Positions 22,409 through 33,854 of a stretch of DNA of 64,000 nt are shown here, piece after piece (within the stretch, counting starts at the first letter, position 1; the number at the start of each line of letters is the position of its first letter). Under the pieces are notes generated by a model. The model was not told the DNA's origin, did not search any database, and saw only the letters and a list, made by a program, of their open reading frames with translations. A program made the position numbers and the translations under genes. The DNA comes from Homalodisca vitripennis (taxonomy: Eukaryota; Arthropoda; Insecta; Hemiptera; Cicadellidae), in the NCBI RefSeq assembly GCF_021130785.1, contig NW_025776806.1, positions 1 to 64,000 of the forward strand. Direction: 5' to 3'.

Positions 22409-23433
22409 TTAACCCTCCAACTGTTGTTTATCAAAATTTTGATAAACATAACCCTTAGCGGATTGTTGTTCGTCAAAATTTTGATAAACAAACATTCCCT
22501 TGCATAATCACTCATAACAGTATATTCCGGCAACGTATCGATTCGATTCATGCACCATTGGATTCGGGGAAAAAAAGCCTAAGGAATACTATAGTTTTAT
22601 TCCTCTTTATATTGTAGTTGCAACGTACCAAGTTTGTAGTTTGGAACGTGAAAGATGTGACCGCCATGTTGTCGATGCCGTCTGAGTTGTTGATGTGACG
22701 AGTCGTGTTTATTAGTAAGTTTTAGTAGGTTTATTTGTGTTTTAGTGTTGTGTTTAGTGTGTGGTGAATTGTTAAATATTGCAGTAGTGCAAATAAATAT
22801 ATTTTAGAATAAATAAAATTTCTCGAAAATTTTTTCGCAAAATTTTTGAGTAATGACAAAATGAAACTTTTTTCGACTCTTCAAAAAAAGTTATGGAATT
22901 TACTTTACTACTGCTGTATAGTTTACTTCATTCTGAGTAATACAATATGCAATATAACATGTATAGAAGAAAAACTGTATTAGTAAAACTTTTATTAGCA
23001 AACTCTTACATATACACCCTATTTTCACAATTTATGCGCATCGCTGCTTTTTGTTATATTGTGTTATTATAGTTTGATAAATTTGTATAATGCTTATGTG
23101 TTTCTGAAACTAGAATAAATTTGACACACAATGGTACTCTCACTTTTATAGTTTTCTTACTATAACTTGGTTTGCTAGGTATGGTCCCCCCCAAATAAAA
23201 AAAAAAAAAATGTAAATTTTGAATTTCATGGAAAAAAAAATTTAGTAAACATTTTTTAAGGCCAAATTTAAATACTAATATTATTATATGTTTAATTCTG
23301 AACACAAAAATATATACTTCTATATATATTACTTTTAATTTATATTTTTAATAAATTTTTTTAAAAACCCTTGCACGAGGCTCGAAAACATGCCGTCACT
23401 ACAGGAAAAAATGACTGCCAGTTGGAGGGTTAA
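22409..23433. mobile_element. Non-autonomous piggyBac element (MITE), 1,025 bp with both TTAA copies
   Basis: The left end TTAACCCTCCAACTG (22409-22423) and right end CAGTTGGAGGGTTAA (23419-23433) are perfect 15-bp inverted repeats including the TTAA duplication. Two copies of a long palindrome lie just inside the left end. The interior is AT-rich; a 23054-23305 open frame on the - strand looks fortuitous. The CCCTCCA start is shared with P4. The perfect ends suggest a younger insertion than most neighbours. Confidence 0.93.
22425..22490. repeat. MITE palindromes, two copies
   Basis: A perfect 24-bp palindrome at 22425-22448 with core TTATCAAAATTTTGATAA, and a one-base variant at 22467-22490 (TTCGTCAAAATTTTGATAAA core). 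Both lie within 85 bp of the TTAA end. Confidence 0.92.
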
Positions 23434-23612
23434 AATTGAAAGGTCGGCCTCTCTCAAAAGAAGAATTTTTGAGACAGTTTAATGCATCATTCCCGTTACT
23501 TTACAACAGACCCACGACTAATAAACAAGGAAAAAACTGCGAGATGACCTTGCTTTGTTGAAGTACATTCCAAGTGTCCATCATGACTACTACAGAAGCT
23601 TGGTTTATTTTA
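23430..23612 (+). pseudogene. D-N-C-x-x-Q-N-K-N family, copy 4, C-terminal end, right of MITE
   Basis: Reads LKLKGRPLSKEEFLRQFN and, after a frameshift, DDLALLKYIPSVHHDYYRSL. The pattern PLSxEE ... LLKYIP ... YY matches the C-termini of copies 1 and 5 (KVPIKASK...LLPYV; KIPISKRKKSDLMSLI). The frame continues from 22408 across the MITE, which supports insertion into a coding sequence. Confidence 0.6.
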
Positions 23613-23836
23613 CTATTCTAAGTATATTACTTCACCAGTTGTTATTATTTAAGATTTATTTTAAACATTGTGTAAACATTTTTCATTTAACATTATGATA
23701 CTTAGGTCTATCAACCTGTAATTAAAACACCATTTAAAATCATACTTGTCTAATTTATTGCTGACCTTATTCCTAAATAATTTTGATTTTACATTATTTT
23801 CAAAAAGCAATTATAGTGCTAGTAAAGTTTCTTTAG

Positions 23837-24821
23837 TTATATGACAACTTTTTGAACTGAGCCATGTTCCCGTTCCTGTTCTGTACCTTCAATATTCTTG
23901 GCACTCTTATAGTGTGAAAATGCCACACAATAGTGAGTTATAGCATCGCGTAATACCCATAGTTTTATCCCCCACCTGTGATGTTTTTGTGGCATGTATT
24001 GTGTTAGCCCAATACGCTTTTTCGTGCCCACTAGTGACTCATCAATAGATAGTGCTTGGTTGGGGATATAAAAATGTCGGAAAAGCCTATTGGCATGATG
24101 TATAATTGGTTGAAACCGACCACAAGGCCTGTACCCGGGTTCACCACGTTCTGGTAAATTAGACACATCAAGAATATGGAAAAAAATCTATATTATTTCA
24201 AATCTATTTCGGCTCATTAGTTTCCGAAACCAGGAGGTTGACTGAGATGTCTTAGTGCTCCAATAACTTTTTATTGTTGGTTTTCTAAGGAGCCCCCAAA
24301 TTGAAAATTATGGCCAAAAAAGCCTTCATTTCAGGAATTTTTATGCTAACCCATTCCTTAAATCTGCTTTGTGGTGATAAAAAGCCTGAATGAGTTTCCA
24401 GATAACTGGTAGCATATCTGTTTGTCTCCGTAGAAAATGTAGTTATCAAATTGGTGGTAAGGAAAAGTTTTAAATACATTATTGGTTTCGAGTTTTGAGG
24501 GGGGCAATGCTTTGGGCCTGGTAGTTCCGCATGTTCAAACGTGTATTGAAATCCAGGATCTTCGTTTTCAACTACTTCGTCCCAACTCTTTTCTGGATCA
24601 CCTCTTGCTGTAGTTTCCCTACGATTATCTGGTGTAGCTAAAACTCTCCTAGGCTGATGTCCTGTGATAGGTCTGCGCCTTCTCCTGATTAGATTGTCAT
24701 GTATCTCTTCATCAGAAGAAGATAATTCATTAAAACAAGGCCTTGGTCTTATATTACTTTCAGTTAGGTTAGGCAATGAGGGATTGAAAGCTCTACGGCT
24801 ATTATAATCTTCATCTGACAT
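23837..24821 (-). pseudogene. piggyBac-like transposase, - strand, C-terminally truncated
   Basis: Read from 24821 down: an N-terminal region with acidic and RRRRR patches, then YLKLFLTTNLITTFSTETNR. This is the F.LFfT..LI..i..ETNRYA start of the DDE domain. EMKAFLAIIFNLGA follows and, after a break near 24285, GRFQPIIHHANRLFRHFY. The first catalytic Asp is in SIDESLVGTKK (codon complement at 24041-24043) and is followed by KHHRWGIKLWVLRD. The frame stops at 23837. No second Asp (F/M-D-x-Y-x-T), third Asp (MGGVD) or C-terminal finger is found, so more than half the enzyme is missing. Confidence 0.85.
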
Positions 24822-24900
24822 AATAAACTGCCAAAATCAGACCTTTGCATAATCAGTGGGTTCGGCAATGTATATCCACGACGACCTGTAGAAGTATATC

Positions 24901-25113
24901 GTGACCACATTTAAGAATTCACATCAAGATAAGGAGTTCAGAGAACACCAAACAAAAAAGAAGAGGAAGCATAAACCGATGACAGACATACAAATGGAAA
25001 AAGCATACCAAAATAAAATCCCTATAAGTAAAAGAAAGAAATCCGACTTAATGAGTTTGATAGATTCTAACCTGGTTCCAAGGTTTTATCAGGACTTTTT
25101 TACAAATCTTTAA
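24901..25113 (+). pseudogene. D-N-C-x-x-Q-N-K-N family, copy 5, C-terminal end
   Basis: A 70-codon frame, basic in its first half, contains KIPISKRKKSDLMSLIDSNL and ends RFYQDFFTNL followed by TAA. It matches the ends of copies 1 and 4 in layout. The stop codon lies within the TTAA (25110-25113) into which element P5 inserted. Upstream parts are missing. Confidence 0.55.
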
Positions 25114-25161
25114 CCCTTTCTACTCGAATAGAGTTTTTAGAAATATTCCTTACAAGTCGTA

Positions 25162-25300
25162 TGTCCACTGGGAATGGCCGCGCTACTGTTTATACCGGCT
25201 CCGCTTTCATATTACAGTCTTGTTCTTCCTAGCTCGTACGGCCACTGTGAGTGGCCAATACATAATCCGCTGAACGCTCGCATGGCCACTGGGAATGGCC
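25162..25300. repeat. P5 subterminal palindromes, left set
   Basis: TCCACTGGGAATGGCC near 25163, GGCCACTGTGAGTGGCC at 25240-25256 and GGCCACTGGGAATGGCC at 25284-25300. The arms are GGCCACT/AGTGGCC around a 3-bp centre. Confidence 0.88.
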
Positions 25301-25482
25301 ATTGCACTTTGTATCCATGGAAACTATTTTTTTTTGGATGTTTTAAATTATACTAGTTACACTAAATTGTGCTGCGACCTATAGGGAATCTCTTGAACTA
25401 GGTAGAAAAGCGCGGTACTTTCTGCCTATTATATAATCTCTGTTCTATTGGCGGCCAACTTGACTCTATACCAGCTGTTTTT

Positions 25483-25714
25483 ATTTAAACATCTGATCCT
25501 TGTGATTGGAATAGGAGACTTTCTGTTTCAATTATCGTGTGCTAATCGCTGTGTGTAAAGTTTGATAAGTGCAGCAATATGGATAAAGACTTTAATTTAA
25601 ACACCTGATCCTTGTGATTGAAATAGGAGACTTTCTGTTTCAATTATCGTGTGCTAATCGCTGTGTGTAAAGTTTGATAAGTGCAGCAATATGGATAAAG
25701 ACTTTAATTTAAAT
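25483..25714 (+). repeat. 112-bp tandem duplication spanning the P5 start codon
   Basis: Positions 25483-25594 recur at 25595-25706 with only a couple of differences, so the leader and ATGGATAAAGACTTTAA appear twice (ATG at 25579 and 25691). The first ATG runs into a stop after nine codons (MDKDFNLNT); the second opens the transposase. Confidence 0.93.
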
Positions 25715-27534
25715 TCCGATGAAATCATCAGACATGTGTTTGAATCAGATTCAGATTGTGGAAACGTTGATTCAGATCACGAAAGTGATGTTGACTCAAA
25801 CTTAGGTGAAGAGTACGAGGCATTGATTAACAGTGAACTGAGTGATGGACTAGGTTATGTTGGAAACGGAACTCAAGAAGATACAGAAGTTGAAGAAGAA
25901 CAGTTGGACGAAATTAGAGAAGAGGAGGAGAACGAAATCAGAGAAGAAGAGGAGGTGTGGTGGGAATGGACTGAAGGTGATACAAACTTTGTTAAATTTC
26001 AGTGGTCAAATGACTCAGGTTACAAACCACCACTAGGGCAAAATCCAACTTCGCCCCTTGAATATTTCCAGCTTTTCTTTACAGATAATCTCATATCTGA
26101 AATAGTTAAAGAAACTAATAGATACGCGAATGAAAAAATAAAAAAAACACTCCATTGCAGAAACGATCCATGTGGTGGTCATGGAAAGATGTAGATCTGA
26201 TAGAAATGAAAGCTTTCCTAGGAGTCCTAATAAACATGGCAATGAACCCTAAGCCAGAACTCGGTGACTATTTCTCCACGGATTGGATTGACTACCAGCC
26301 TTTTTTTAAAGACGTATTATCAAAAGAGAGAGTTTTACAGATATTTTGGAATCTCCACATAAGTCCTCCTCCAACTGGCCCAATCCATGGGACCTTGACA
26401 AGATTTGGGAAAGAACGCAATGTGGTGCTGTACTTAGACAAAAAGTACAGGGAATACTATGTGCCAGCATTGACGAAAGTACTGTTGGATTTAAGGGGAA
26501 AATTTCTTTCAAGGTCTATAACAAAGACAAACCCACCAAATGGGGGATAAAGGTGTTTGTTCTATCTGAATCCAAGTCTGGTTACATTTGTGCCCTGGAA
26601 CCATACTTTGGAAAATGCACTACAGACAAAATGATTCGGCAAGACTTAGGTGTCACCAGTCGAGTTGTTTTACATCTTGTTAATAAGATTAAAGAAACCT
26701 ATGGTAACATTGAAGGCCTACATGTGTTTTACCGACAGGTATTACACTAATTTGAATTTGGCTCAGGCACTCTATGAAATGAAAATCCATTTAACTGGCA
26801 CTATTATGAGAAATAGAAAAGGCTTACCAGAGCAAGTTAGACCAAAAAGAAGTAAGAAGGGGAGTAATAGAAGAGAAGTTACCCAAGTAAAGTTGAAGAA
26901 GGGCTAAATTAAAGCCTTCAGAAAAGACGACAAGTACAATCTTTTGCTATGGAAGGATTCAAATGAAGTAACAATGTTGAGCACTTTGTATGATAGTAGC
27001 ACACAAACTGTGAGGCGTGTTGTTAAAAGAGGGGTAATAGAAGAGGTGAACAAGCCTACTGTTGTATGTAAATACAACGAATCAATGGGAGGTGTAGACA
27101 TTGCCGACCAATATATTTCGTCATACAGTTTCACCAGAAAATCACTAAAGTGGTGGAGGAAAATTTTTTTCTGGTTGGTCGAAACAGCCATCGTAAACGC
27201 GTATTTGTTGTTCAACATGAACCAAGACAAAAAAGTCAGACAGAAAAAGTTTCGAAAGGAGCTCATTAAAGGACTTGTTTCTGATGTCAGAAATGTCAAG
27301 AAACGTGGAAGACCATCAGAGATACAGGATGAAGAGAGATTAAACGGAAAGTTGCACATAATTTGGCCCATGGGGCCTGGTAAATCTAAGGACTGTTTTG
27401 TGTGCAGTGACCGAAGTGCTGGTGGATCAAGGAAGCGTACCAAGTACATATGCAAAACGTGCACTGTACAGCCTGGTTTGTGCATTGGACCATGTTTTGA
27501 GCAATACCACACAGCTAAAAAACTCAAAGTTTAA
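25691..27534 (+). pseudogene. piggyBac-like transposase P5, nearly intact
   Basis: ATG 25691 opens 168 codons: an acidic N-terminus with EEEE-rich repeats, then YFQLFFTDNLISEIVKETNR starting the DDE domain. The frame shifts near 26150 (KDVDLIEMKAFLGVL), near 26400-26460 and near 26735, with a stop at 26905. All three acids are present: CASIDESTVGFKG (Asp 26472-26474), FTDRYYTN (26734-26736) and MGGVDIADQY (27097-27099, second Asp 27106-27108). The last frame (26944-27534) is open for 196 codons and ends in C-x2-C...C-x2-C...C-x3-C...H (CFVCSDRSAGG ... YICKTCTVQPGLCIGPCFEQYH). Only about four breaks separate it from a full-length enzyme of about 600 residues, so it decayed recently compared with P1-P4. 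Confidence 0.93.
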
Positions 27535-27844
27535 AAAAATACACCAGATAGTTATTATTGTTTTAGTGTTTTAAATACAACAAAGATTTCATGTAAGCTC
27601 TAATCAATTTCATTTAATTAATTATTAACATGTATATTTTAATTTTATAAATAACAATTATTATTAAGCCAGAAAAACATCTTTATTTTAAATACACTTC
27701 ATTGATATAACTAAAACAATACTTTGTAGTTTTAGTGTTTTCAATACAACAAAGATTTTTTCAGGTGAATGTTGATAAAATAATTGCGAGCTGATTGACA
27801 CCAGCCAGCCAATATGGCGGCCGAGTTGCGACAGACGAGTGAGC

Positions 27845-27938
27845 GGCCACTCACGGTGGCCATGCGACCTGAGAGATCTGTGCAAGCGAGAAATAATGCA
27901 AGTTATGTAAGTGTAGGGCACGGCCACTGACAGTGGCC
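27845..27938. repeat. P5 subterminal palindromes, right set
   Basis: GGCCACTCACGGTGGCC at 27845-27861 and GGCCACTGACAGTGGCC at 27922-27938, the latter 16 bp inside the right end of P5. Confidence 0.88.
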
Positions 27939-27997
27939 ATTCGAGTGCATAGGGTTAAACTTACACCTATGGTATTCATTTAACTACTGACAAATAA

Positions 27998-30142
27998 TCT
28001 AATATATATACAACCGCATGTGTAACTGACTGACTGACTGACTCACTCACTCACTCACGTATACTAATTCTAACCTACTTCCAGATGAGTTAGAGACTTG
28101 AAATTTGGTACACAGATAGCTTTCCACGTGTAACCACCAGGAAAATCCCGAAAAGTGAGAATTTTTCATTTTCAACCCCTCAAAAAAATTCCCAAAAAAT
28201 CGCGCATTCTTCACCCCTGCAGGCATTTTTTGTAAGCCGATAGCGGGCGAACCGTTCGAGCTAGCTCGGATCTGACGAAAAATTCATGGTCAGGAATGAA
28301 GTGAACTACAAAAAAGGTCCAGTGACTTTTTGCTCTATCTTCCATGGTTAAGCGACAAAACGCTCGAACATTTGAAATTCCAGAGATTTTTTCGATAAAA
28401 ATAATGTTTCAAGCCCGATAGCGGCCGAACCGTTGGTCGTAGCTCAAATCTGATTGACCCATCAAATTAGCAAATTGCGCGATCTACAGAAAAGGTCCAG
28501 TAATCTTTTGCCCTATCTCGATTGGTTTGGCCGAAAAAAAACGTGATTATGTACAATTTTGTTGTAACTTTTACGCGAAACTTTTGTTTTTGGGGTCGAT
28601 AGCGGCGAAACCATTGGTCGGAGGTCAAAATAAGACTAACGTTTTATTTAGGGAAATAAGATGACCTACAAAAAAGGTCCAGTGACTTTTTACTATATTT
28701 CCCTTAGTTTGACCGCAAAACGCGATTAAGTGAAAATATTGGACATTTTCGCCTATTCCAGAGATTTTTTCGATAAAAATAATGTTTCAAGCCCGATAGC
28801 GGCCGAAACCGTTGGTCGTAGCTCAAATCTGATTGACCCATAAAATTAGCAAATTGCGCGATCTACAGAAAAGGTCCAGTAATCTTTTGCCCTATCTCGA
28901 TTGGTTTGGCCGAAAAACGTGATTATGTACAATTTTGTTGTAACTTTTACGCGAAACTTTTGTTTTTTGGGGTCGATAGCGGCGAAACCATTGGTCGGAG
29001 GTCAAAATAAGACTAACGTTTTATTTAGGAAATAAGATGACCTACAAAAAAGGTCCAGTGACTTTTTACTATATTTCCCTTAGTTTGACCGCAAAACGCG
29101 ATTAAGTGAAAATATTGGACATTTTCGCCTAAAAATTTACATTCCGGGCTTGATAGCGGCTCTAAACGGTTGGTCGTAACTCAAAACAAATTTTAAACGG
29201 GATTTAGGAAATCACGTGATCTACAGAAAAGGTTCAGTGACTTCGGGAGTTGGCTGAGCGTTAGCTAAGCGTCAATAGTAGATAGGGACAGAGGAATATT
29301 TATTATGTTCACAGACACAATACCCTCTAAAAAAGGCCCAAGTGTGTCATTACCCCCGGTAATATTAACCCCCCCCCCCGGGGATTTCCTGGTATGACCT
29401 GATAACCTCCTGTACATTCAACCCCCTGATGTGTTAACCCCCCTGGTAACATTAAACCCCCCCCAGGGAATTTCCTGCCATGACCTCATGTCCGAATTTT
29501 ACCAGTCACCAAATCTCTTAAAACCCCCCCCCCTGGGAAGATCCTGGTATGACCAGATAACCCCCTGGAGACTTATCCCCCGGTAACATTAACCCCCCCT
29601 GGGAATTTGTTCATATGACCAGACAATATCCTGACGAAATTAAACCCCCTCTTGTCTTAACCTCCTTAACATTAATCACCCACCCAGGGAATTTCTCGCC
29701 TTGACTAGATAGTCTCCTGGTGATATTAAACCCCCTGTTCGACTTAAAAATACTGCCTTGAGGTCGGTTTTTATTATGTTTATACTAAAACAATTCAAGA
29801 TAGCTGACCCGTGCAGACTTTTCTCCCGAGCTCATTTCTGGCTAAACCATAGGTCGTAGATCAGATCTGAGGGCACAATCGAAAGACAAAATTAAATTTC
29901 CAACAAGAAAGGTCCAGTCACTTTTTGTCGTATCTCTAACGGTTTAACCGCAAAATGCCCTCAAAGTCAAAAGTTTTTACGAATTCCGGAAAAAAATCTA
30001 TGAAAAAGGTCAATTTTTTAAATCCCTTGTCATTTACTTAATGTCCGGACTTAAACCAGTCACCGAATTCCGCTTATCCCCGAATTTGCAAGCGTTTACT
30101 TTGGGGGCCTGGGGGCGTAGCCCCCAGCGAGCCGAAGGCGAG
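27998..30142 (+). mobile_element. Helitron array unit 1, type A with internal duplication
   Basis: First unit of the array, starting 40 bp behind P5 with TCTAATATATATACAACCGC. Layout shared by all type A units: (CTGA)n run, several diverged copies of a 165-190-bp repeat, GTTGGCTGAGCG, a C-rich block, and a 3' end GGGGGCGTAGCCCCC plus GCGAGCCGAAGGCGAG. In this unit 28377-28754 is repeated at 28755-29130. The left flank (CTACTGACAAATAA) is not array sequence, so this is the true array edge. Confidence 0.92.
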
Positions 30143-32092
30143 TCTAATATACTATACAGCTTGCATGTGAAACTGACTGACTGACTCACTGATATATAGA
30201 TACAAATTCTAACATAGTTCTAGAAGTGCTAGAAACTTGAAATTTGGCACGCAGGTACCTTTTGCCGTATAACCAATAGGAAAAGTCTGAAAACCGGGAA
30301 TTTTTAATTTTAAACCCCTCAAAAAAATTAAAAACCGGTTGAAACTGGTTAAAAACTGTAGTAGTTTTTTTGCTTTCGAGCCGTCTAACGACTACACCGT
30401 TGGCAGTAGCTCAAATCTAATGTTTGAGGGGTTTTAGCAAATTTTATGATCTACAAAAATGGGCACATTATACTTCCCTGCATTTCTACCTGTCCACCCG
30501 AAACATGCTCTCAAATTCGAAAATTTTGTCAAATTTTGACGATTTTCGCTTGTAGATTTTTGTTTGAGGCTCTGTAGCGTCTAAACCGTAGGTTGTAGCT
30601 CGGATCTGATGAAAAATCGTTAGTGGGGAATGAAGTGCTCTACAAAAAAGGACCAGTGACTTTTTACTCTATCTCGATTGGTTTGGCCGCAAAACGCAAT
30701 TAAGTGAATTGTTTTTGGAAATTTTCGCCTAAAAATTAACATTTCGGGCTCGATAGCGGCTAAACGGTTGGTCGTAGCTAAAAACAAATTTTCAATGGGA
30801 TTTAGGAAATTGCGTCATATACAAAAAAAGTTCAGTAACAATTTTGCCCTATCCTCAACGGTTTGGCCGCATAACGTGTTTTAAAGTATTGATTTTTTTA
30901 AGTTATACGTGAGATTTTGTTTTCTGAGCTTCACTGTGGACAAAACCCTTAAACTATAGTACATTTTAAAAATTTTAATTTTAATACAAAAATCAGGCGT
31001 TCTACAAAAAAGGTCCAGTGAGCTTTTGCTCTACCTACATCGGTTCGGTTAATAAATGTCAATATTTTAGTAATTTGTATTACCAGGTAATCCCCTGAGT
31101 AAATTAAACCCCCCGCAAAATTCATAAAAACAGGCCTAGTGTAGTCTTTTGTCCTATGCTCTGTACTGCTTAAATTATAGGCTGTAGCTCAAATCTGATG
31201 GCATAATCGAAAGACAACATTAAAATTTCCGACAAGAAAGGTCCAGTCACTTTTTGTTGTATCTCTAACAGTTAAGCCAAAAAATGGCTTTCAATTCAGA
31301 ACTTTGATTAAAACTGGAAAACTCAATTTGACCATTTTAGGTGATTTTAAGATCTATTCGACCACAATTTGTGGGAAATTTGTCCAGTTTTGTATTTTCT
31401 GGTCAATAATTCTTCTCCAGGAAAAAACCACGTATTCTGATAACCCTCGATAATGCTAATCCCCCTCCCTGGAATTACTCCTGAGTAAATGAAACCCCCT
31501 GATCAACTTAATAATCTGATAAAGATAAAAAATGTGTGCAAATCATACCGGTTCCTGATTTAGTTTGTATTACTATGATAACGAGTGACTAGTATACGTC
31601 TATTAGCTCACATCGCGAATTGGCTGAGCGTCAACGAAGCGTCTAAAGTACATAAGAAACAGATTGAAATTGAACTATGTTCACAGACACAACACCCTCT
31701 AAAAGAGGCCCACGTGTGTCATTAACCCCCGGTAACCTTAAAACCACCCACAGGGAATTTTCTGGTATGCCCAGATAATCTCCTGAATAAATTAAACCTC
31801 CTGATGTGTTAACCCCCCTGGTAACATTAAACCCCCCAGGGAATTTCCTGGCATGACCTCATGTCCGAATTTTACCAATCACCATATCTCTTAACCCCCC
31901 CTTCCCTTGGGAAGTTCCTGGCATGACCAAATAACCCCCTGATGTCTTAACCCTGGTAACATTAAACCCCCCCCCCCAGGGAATTTCCTGGCATGACTTC
32001 ATGTCCGAATCACCAAATCTCTCTTATCCCCGAATCTGCAGGCGCACATCATGGGGGCCTGGGGGCGTAGCCCCCAGCGAGCCGAAGGCGAG
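30143..32092 (+). mobile_element. Helitron array unit 2, type B
   Basis: Starts TCTAATATACTATACAGC, unlike type A, with its own versions of the internal repeats but the same C-rich block and 3' hairpin. Nearly identical to the unit at 54034-55978. Confidence 0.92.
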
Positions 32093-33854
32093 TCTAATAT
32101 ATATACAACCGCATGTGTAAACTGACTGACTGACTCACTCACTCACGTATACTAATTCTAACCTACTTCCAGATGAGTTAGAGACTTGAAATTTGGTACA
32201 CAGATAGCTTTCCACGTGTAACCACCAGGAAAATCCCGAAAAGTGAGAATTTTTCATTTTTCAACCCCTCAAAAAAATTCCCAAAAAATCGCGCATTCTT
32301 CACCCCTGCAGGGGCATTGTTTTTTGTAAGCCCGATAGCGGGCGAACCGTTGGAGCTAGCTCGGATCTGACGGAAAATTCCATGGTCAGGAATGAAGTGA
32401 ACTACAAAAAAGGTCTAATGACTTTTTGCTCTATCTTCCATGGTTAAGCGACAAAACGCTCGAACATTTGAAATTCCAGAGATTTTTTCGATAAAAATAA
32501 TGTTTCAAGCCCGATAGCGGCCGAACCGTTGGTCGTAGCTCAAATCTGATTGACCCATCAAATTAGCAAATTGCGCGATCTACAGAAAAGGTCCAGTAAT
32601 CTTTTGCCCTATCTCGATTGGTTTGGCCGAAAAAACGTGATTATGTACAATTTTGTTGTAACTTTTACGCGAAACTTTTGTTTTTGGGGTCGATAGCGGC
32701 GAAACCATTGGTCGGAGGTCAAAATAAGACTAACGTTTTATTTAGGAAATAAGATGACCTACAAAAAAGGTCCAGTGACTTTTTACTATATTTCCCTTAG
32801 TTTGACCGCAAAACGCGATTAAGTGAAAATATTGGACATTTTCGCCTAAAAATTTACATTTCCGGGCTTGATAGCGGCTAAAACGGTTGGTCGTAACTCA
32901 AAACAAATTTTAAACGGGATTTAGGAAATCACGTGATCTACAGAAAAGGTTCAGTGACTTCGGGAGTTGGCTGAGCGTTAGCTAAGCGTCAATAGTAGAT
33001 AGGGACAGAGGAATATTTATTATGTTCACAGACACAATACCCTCTAAAAAAGGCCCAAGTGTGTCATTAACCCCCGGTAATATTAACCCCCCCCCGGGGA
33101 TTTCCTGGTATGACCTGATAACCTCCTGTACATTCAACCCCCTGATGTGTTAACCCCCCTGGTAACATTAAACCCCCCCAGGGAATTTCCTGCCATGACC
33201 TCATGTCCGAATTTTACCAGTCACCAAATCTCTTAACCCCCCCCCCTGGGAAGATCCTGGTATGACCAGATAACCCCCTGGAGACTTATCCCCCGGTAAC
33301 GTTAACCCCCCCTGGGAATTTGTTCATATGACCAGACAATATCCTGACGAAATTAAACCCCCTCTTGTCTTAACCTCCTTAACATTAATCACCCCACCCA
33401 GGGAATTTCTCGCCTTGACTAGATAGTCCTCCTGGTGATATTAAACCCCCTGTTCGACTTAAAATACTGCCTTGAGGTCGGTTTTTATTATGTTTTATAC
33501 TAAACAATTCAAGATAGCTGACCCGTGCAGACTTTTCTCCCGAGCTCATTTCTGGCTAAACCATAGGTCGTAGATCAAATCTGAGGGCACAATCGAAAGA
33601 CAAAATTAAATTTCCAACAAGAAAGGTCCAGTCACTTTTTGTCGTATCTCTAACGGTTTAACCGCCAAAATGCCCTCAAAGTCAAAAGTTTTTACGAATC
33701 CGGAAAAAAATCTATGAAAAAGGTCAATTTTTAAATCCCTTGTCATTTACTTAATGTCCGGACTTAACCAGTCACCGAATTCCGCTTATCCCCGAATTTG
33801 CAAGCGTTTACTTTGGGGGCCTGGGGGCGTAGCCCCCAGCGAGCCGAAGGCGAG
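32093..33854 (+). mobile_element. Helitron array unit 3, type A
   Basis: 1,762 bp, standard layout without internal duplication. Tail block ATGTCCGGACTTAACCAGTC before the hairpin. Confidence 0.92.

Larger units (their letters stand above)
25110..27958 (+). mobile_element. piggyBac-like element P5, both ends present
   Basis: TTAA at 25110-25113 and 27955-27958 are the target duplication. The ends CCCTTTCTACTCG and, inverted, CCCTATGCACTCG match in 10 of 13 positions. Inside are three left and two right copies of a GGCCACTG palindrome and one transposase gene. Total length including both TTAA copies is 2,849 bp. This is the most complete piggyBac in the window. Confidence 0.92.

Noticed and set aside
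26904..27527. 207-codon - strand open frame
   Set aside because: Exact antisense of the well-supported P5 C-terminal domain.
29330..29740. Telomere-like TTAACCCCC repeats
   Set aside because: Units are long and diverged, not perfect short telomeric repeats, and lie inside each Helitron unit.
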